Source of the DNA: Clostridia bacterium
GTDB taxonomy: Bacteria; Bacillota; Clostridia; Christensenellales; Borkfalkiaceae
Assembly (NCBI GenBank): GCA_900766495.1
Contig: CAAFVM010000045.1
Location: 1-64,000, forward strand
DNA: 64,000 nucleotides
Direction of reading: 5' to 3'
Made by a program: the position numbers and the translations under genes. This document shows, piece by piece, positions 61,627 through 64,000 of this stretch. The notes beneath the pieces were generated by a model that saw nothing but the letters and a program-made list of their open reading frames with translations, made no database searches and was not told the DNA's origin. Within the stretch, counting starts at the first letter, position 1. Each line of letters begins with the position of its first letter.

Positions 61627-62338
61627 GATACCCAAGCCCTTGCCGCGAAACTATATATTCGCCCATAATCGAGCCTATCCAGCTTAACCCGACGTTGACT
61701 TTTAAAGTGGAGAAAAACGCGGGCGCCGAAGAGGGAACCACAAGCCTGAACAAAACGGTAAGTTTGTTGGCTCCAAGCGATTTCAGCAGAAGAATTTTGC
61801 CTTTTTCGGTTTGCTCGTAGGCATTAAGCATATTGATAATCGTCACAATAACGGTTACGATTATCGTCATGAAAATTATGGATTTCACGCCCGAGCCGAA
61901 CGCTATGATTATTACGGGTCCAAGCGCGATTTTAGGCAGGGCGTTAAGCACAATTATATATGGTTCGAGCGTTTTTTTAAGCGGCTGAAACCACCATAAA
62001 AGCATTGCCGTAACCGTGCCTATCGCCGTAGCCGCGGCAAAACCCGCAACCGTTTCGAAAAGCGTGGTGAAAATGTGTTTGGCTAAATCGCCGCTTGCCG
62101 AAAGATTTTTAAGAGTGTTTAAAATGCGCGTGGGCGACGAAAACAAGAACGCGTCGATTGCTCCCGTTTTTGCAAGCAGTTCCCACAGTGCGAAAAACGC
62201 GATTAAAATCAGCCAGCGCGACAAAAATATTGCCGTTTTAACGTTTTTTTGGTTTTTTAAGTATTTAATTCTTGCTGGCGAAAGGGGCTTTTCGTTTGCC
62301 GTCGTTTCGCCTTTAAAATAGGTTCTTTTGCGTTTCAT
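61496..62338 (-). CDS. NitT/TauT-type ABC transporter permease
   Basis: This 280-residue permease has about six helices and the EAA-type loop KSLGANKLTVLFRLVVP, followed by GLSWIGSIMGEY typical of SsuC/TauC/ThiX proteins. Its start overlaps the ATPase gene by 4 bp. Its last 131 bp are antisense to the YkvI-like gene. The substrate could be a sulfonate, nitrate, thiamine precursor or riboflavin-like molecule and cannot be chosen from sequence. Confidence 0.92.
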   Translation of the reverse strand: MKRKRTYFKGETTANEKPLSPARIKYLKNQKNVKTAIFLSRWLILIAFFALWELLAKTGAIDAFLFSSPTRILNTLKNLSASGDLAKHIFTTLFETVAGFAAATAIGTVTAMLLWWFQPLKKTLEPYIIVLNALPKIALGPVIIIAFGSGVKSIIFMTIIVTVIVTIINMLNAYEQTEKGKILLLKSLGANKLTVLFRLVVPSSAPAFFSTLKVNVGLSWIGSIMGEYIVSRQGLGYLIVYGGQVLNLDLVMTSTILLCVLAALMYLCVILAEKLLLSRR

Positions 62339-63093
62339 TCGTTAAGCTTCCTCCACAACTTTTCAAACCAGACGGAAAATTGCGGCTGTTCTCGCCGCTC
62401 GAGCGGCGTAAGCGCTTTATCGAAATCGAGTTCTTCAATCGCGAGTATTCTTGCCGGTCTGCCCGATAATACTATTATTTTATCGGCTACCGAAATGGCT
62501 TCCGATATGTCGTGCGTAACCAGCATGGCGGTTTTACCCTCGCTTTTAATAACGTTGTAAACGTCCGCCGTTACGGTAAGTCGGGTTTGGTAATCGAGAG
62601 CGGAAAACGGCTCGTCGAGAAGAAGCAGGGCGGGGTCGGTTGCAAGCGTTCTTATAAGCGCGGCGCGTTGCCGCATGCCGCCCGAAAGTTCGCGCGGGTA
62701 ACTTTTTTTAAAGTCGCCCAGCCCGTATTTATCTAAAAGTTCGCGCACGAAAGTTTCGTTTTTACTGCCGTATTTCTTTCTTATTTTAAGCGGCAGGCAT
62801 ACGTTTTTTTCTATGGTCAGCCATTCGAACAGTTCGTCGCGCTGTAGCATATAACCTGTTTTTCTGCTTGCCGATATGATCTTTTCGCCGTCTAAAACAA
62901 TCTCGCCCTCGTAGGGCAGAAGCCCCGCGCAAGCCGAAAGCACGCTTGTTTTTCCGCAACCCGATTTACCTATAAGCGCAATGAATTCGCCGCGCTCTAC
63001 GGTGAAACTTATTCCGTTTACGGCAAGCACCTCGTCTTGTTTTGTCTGGTAAGATACGGTAAGATTTTTTACTTCGAGTAGTGTTTTATTCAT
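62335..63093 (-). CDS. NitT/TauT-type ABC transporter ATP-binding protein
   Basis: This 252-residue ATPase has Walker A GKSGCGKTS, signature LSGGMRQR, Walker B LLLLDEPFSALD and an H-loop VTHDISEA, all as in SsuB/TauB/ThiZ. The C-terminus is short, as usual. It overlaps the permease gene by 4 bp, so the two are coupled. A ribosome site GGAAAAAGC-like stretch precedes the ATG (complement) at 63093. Confidence 0.94.
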   Translation of the reverse strand: MNKTLLEVKNLTVSYQTKQDEVLAVNGISFTVERGEFIALIGKSGCGKTSVLSACAGLLPYEGEIVLDGEKIISASRKTGYMLQRDELFEWLTIEKNVCLPLKIRKKYGSKNETFVRELLDKYGLGDFKKSYPRELSGGMRQRAALIRTLATDPALLLLDEPFSALDYQTRLTVTADVYNVIKSEGKTAMLVTHDISEAISVADKIIVLSGRPARILAIEELDFDKALTPLERREQPQFSVWFEKLWRKLNE

Positions 63094-63185
63094 TGCTTTT
63101 TCCTTTGTAAACGCTTTACACAGTATGCCGAAATAAAATTACGTGTGGCATAATTACGTTTAAAATCGCGCTTATTGTCTATAAT

Positions 63186-64000
63186 TTATTTATCTATTTC
63201 GTTTGCGTAGTCGTTGAAAGTCATTTTTGAATAAGGCGCGTCGCCGTTAAGTTCTCCCGCCGAGCGCATTATGTTTTTAAGCCTTTCGAACGCCTGCTCG
63301 TTCAAGGTTAATTTACTAACCCACGCGTCTATTTTTCTGTAACGTTTAATCGACGTTATAACGCTTTCATCCGATATTGACGGAAACTGTTTTTTTAACG
63401 CGGCAACAAGTTCTTCGTCGGTTGCGGTCATGGTAAAGTCAACCCCGCGCTTCAACGCCTTAACGAATTTTTTAACCGTTTCGCCGTTTTTCTTTATATA
63501 CCCGTCGAGCGCCATAAACGCCGTGTAGGGAACTTCGCCCGAGAACTCGCCCACGCTTGCCACTACATAACCTTTGCCGGCTTTTTCGAATTCTGAAGCC
63601 GTGGGTTCGAACAGGGTGCAGTAATCTCCGGTGCCGCCGTCGAACGCCGCCGCGGTAAGAGCGAACTGCACGTCGAAGTTAAGCGTTAAATTGGTTCCGT
63701 TCACAAGCCCTTTTTCTTTCAGGGCGTATTCCAAAGTCATTGCGGGGACGCCGCCTCTTCTGCCGGCTATAACCTCTTTGTTTTGCATAAGGTTAAAGTC
63801 AAAAGGTTGCGCGTCGTTTGTTCTTGAAATAAGAAAAGAACCGTCGCGCTTGGTAAGCTGCGCAAAAATTTTCGGGTAGTCTGTCTTGCCGTTTAAGTAA
63901 ACGTAAATGGCGGCTTCGGGTCCCATCAAACCGACGTCTGCCGAGTTGGAAAGCAGGGCGGACATCGACTTGTCGGCTCCGCCGCCGTTGGTGAGTTCTA
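63186..64000 (-). CDS. NitT/TauT-type substrate-binding protein, N-terminus beyond the window
   Basis: The frame continues past the window end, so the signal peptide and first part are not seen; an internal ATG at 63965 is not the true start. The visible 270 residues have the NMT1/THI5-like core: GGGADKSMSALLS, VGLMGPEA, GRRGGVPAMTLEYALKE and a TLFEPTASEFE hinge. This is the binding protein of the ABC importer encoded next to it. The ligand class is NitT/TauT, but no specific substrate is indicated. Confidence 0.9.
   Translation of the reverse strand, partial: ELTNGGGADKSMSALLSNSADVGLMGPEAAIYVYLNGKTDYPKIFAQLTKRDGSFLISRTNDAQPFDFNLMQNKEVIAGRRGGVPAMTLEYALKEKGLVNGTNLTLNFDVQFALTAAAFDGGTGDYCTLFEPTASEFEKAGKGYVVASVGEFSGEVPYTAFMALDGYIKKNGETVKKFVKALKRGVDFTMTATDEELVAALKKQFPSISDESVITSIKRYRKIDAWVSKLTLNEQAFERLKNIMRSAGELNGDAPYSKMTFNDYANEIDK

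Overview
The window looks like a chromosomal segment of a Gram-positive (Firmicutes) bacterium, most likely an uncultured gut Clostridia of the Christensenellales type. The basis is a Bacillus/Clostridium-style housekeeping run (yicC, rpoZ, priA, def, fmt, rsmB, rlmN, rsgA, rpe), an UPF0735/PheB ACT regulator, a YkvI-family membrane protein, many Cys-anchored lipoproteins, a Wzz/CpsD-type capsule regulator pair, and very large BspA-type leucine-rich-repeat surface proteins. No tRNA, rRNA, CRISPR array, insertion sequence or phage gene was seen. The taxonomic call is inference from gene content.

Layout. Positions 1-4478 hold the 3' part of a giant BspA-type LRR gene, followed by about 860 bp of non-coding DNA with terminator hairpins, a compact possible structured RNA, and a good promoter with a long structured leader. 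Positions 5338-13680 are a membrane/MoxR/VWA block: a three-helix membrane protein, a MoxR AAA+ ATPase, a DUF58 protein and two large membrane-anchored von Willebrand factor A proteins. Positions 13830-31526 encode four very large exported proteins: an LRR lipoprotein, a 1714-residue InlB-repeat lipoprotein, a 2482-residue subtilisin-like protease fused to an LRR region, and a GLUG-like lipoprotein. They run directly into a complete oligopeptide ABC transporter (31539-39153, order A-B-C-D-F) and a small Lys-rich membrane protein.

Positions 39686-42489 carry an NADP-type glutamate dehydrogenase, a tiny membrane-protein ORF on the minus strand, and a NahK-like sugar kinase. Positions 42662-46310 form a short polysaccharide operon (FlaA1/CapD-like dehydratase, Wzz-like protein, BY-kinase-like ATPase) without glycosyltransferases. 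Next come a minus-strand asd plus aspartokinase pair, an SGNH hydrolase, the UPF0735 regulator on the minus strand and a Cof-type HAD phosphatase. Positions 51043-60195 are the conserved translation/ribosome-maturation run. The window ends with a YkvI-like membrane protein convergent with, and overlapping, a minus-strand NitT/TauT-type ABC importer whose binding-protein gene leaves the window.

How the parts may work together (inference): the LRR and InlB-repeat proteins could bind host or dietary macromolecules at the surface, the LRR-armed subtilase could cut proteins there, and the adjacent Opp system could import the peptides. The nearby GDH could then handle amino-acid nitrogen. The MoxR/DUF58/VWA block is a typical membrane-associated AAA+/VWA assembly that could mature or quality-control envelope proteins. 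Nothing in the sequence proves these links; they rest on co-location and domain content.
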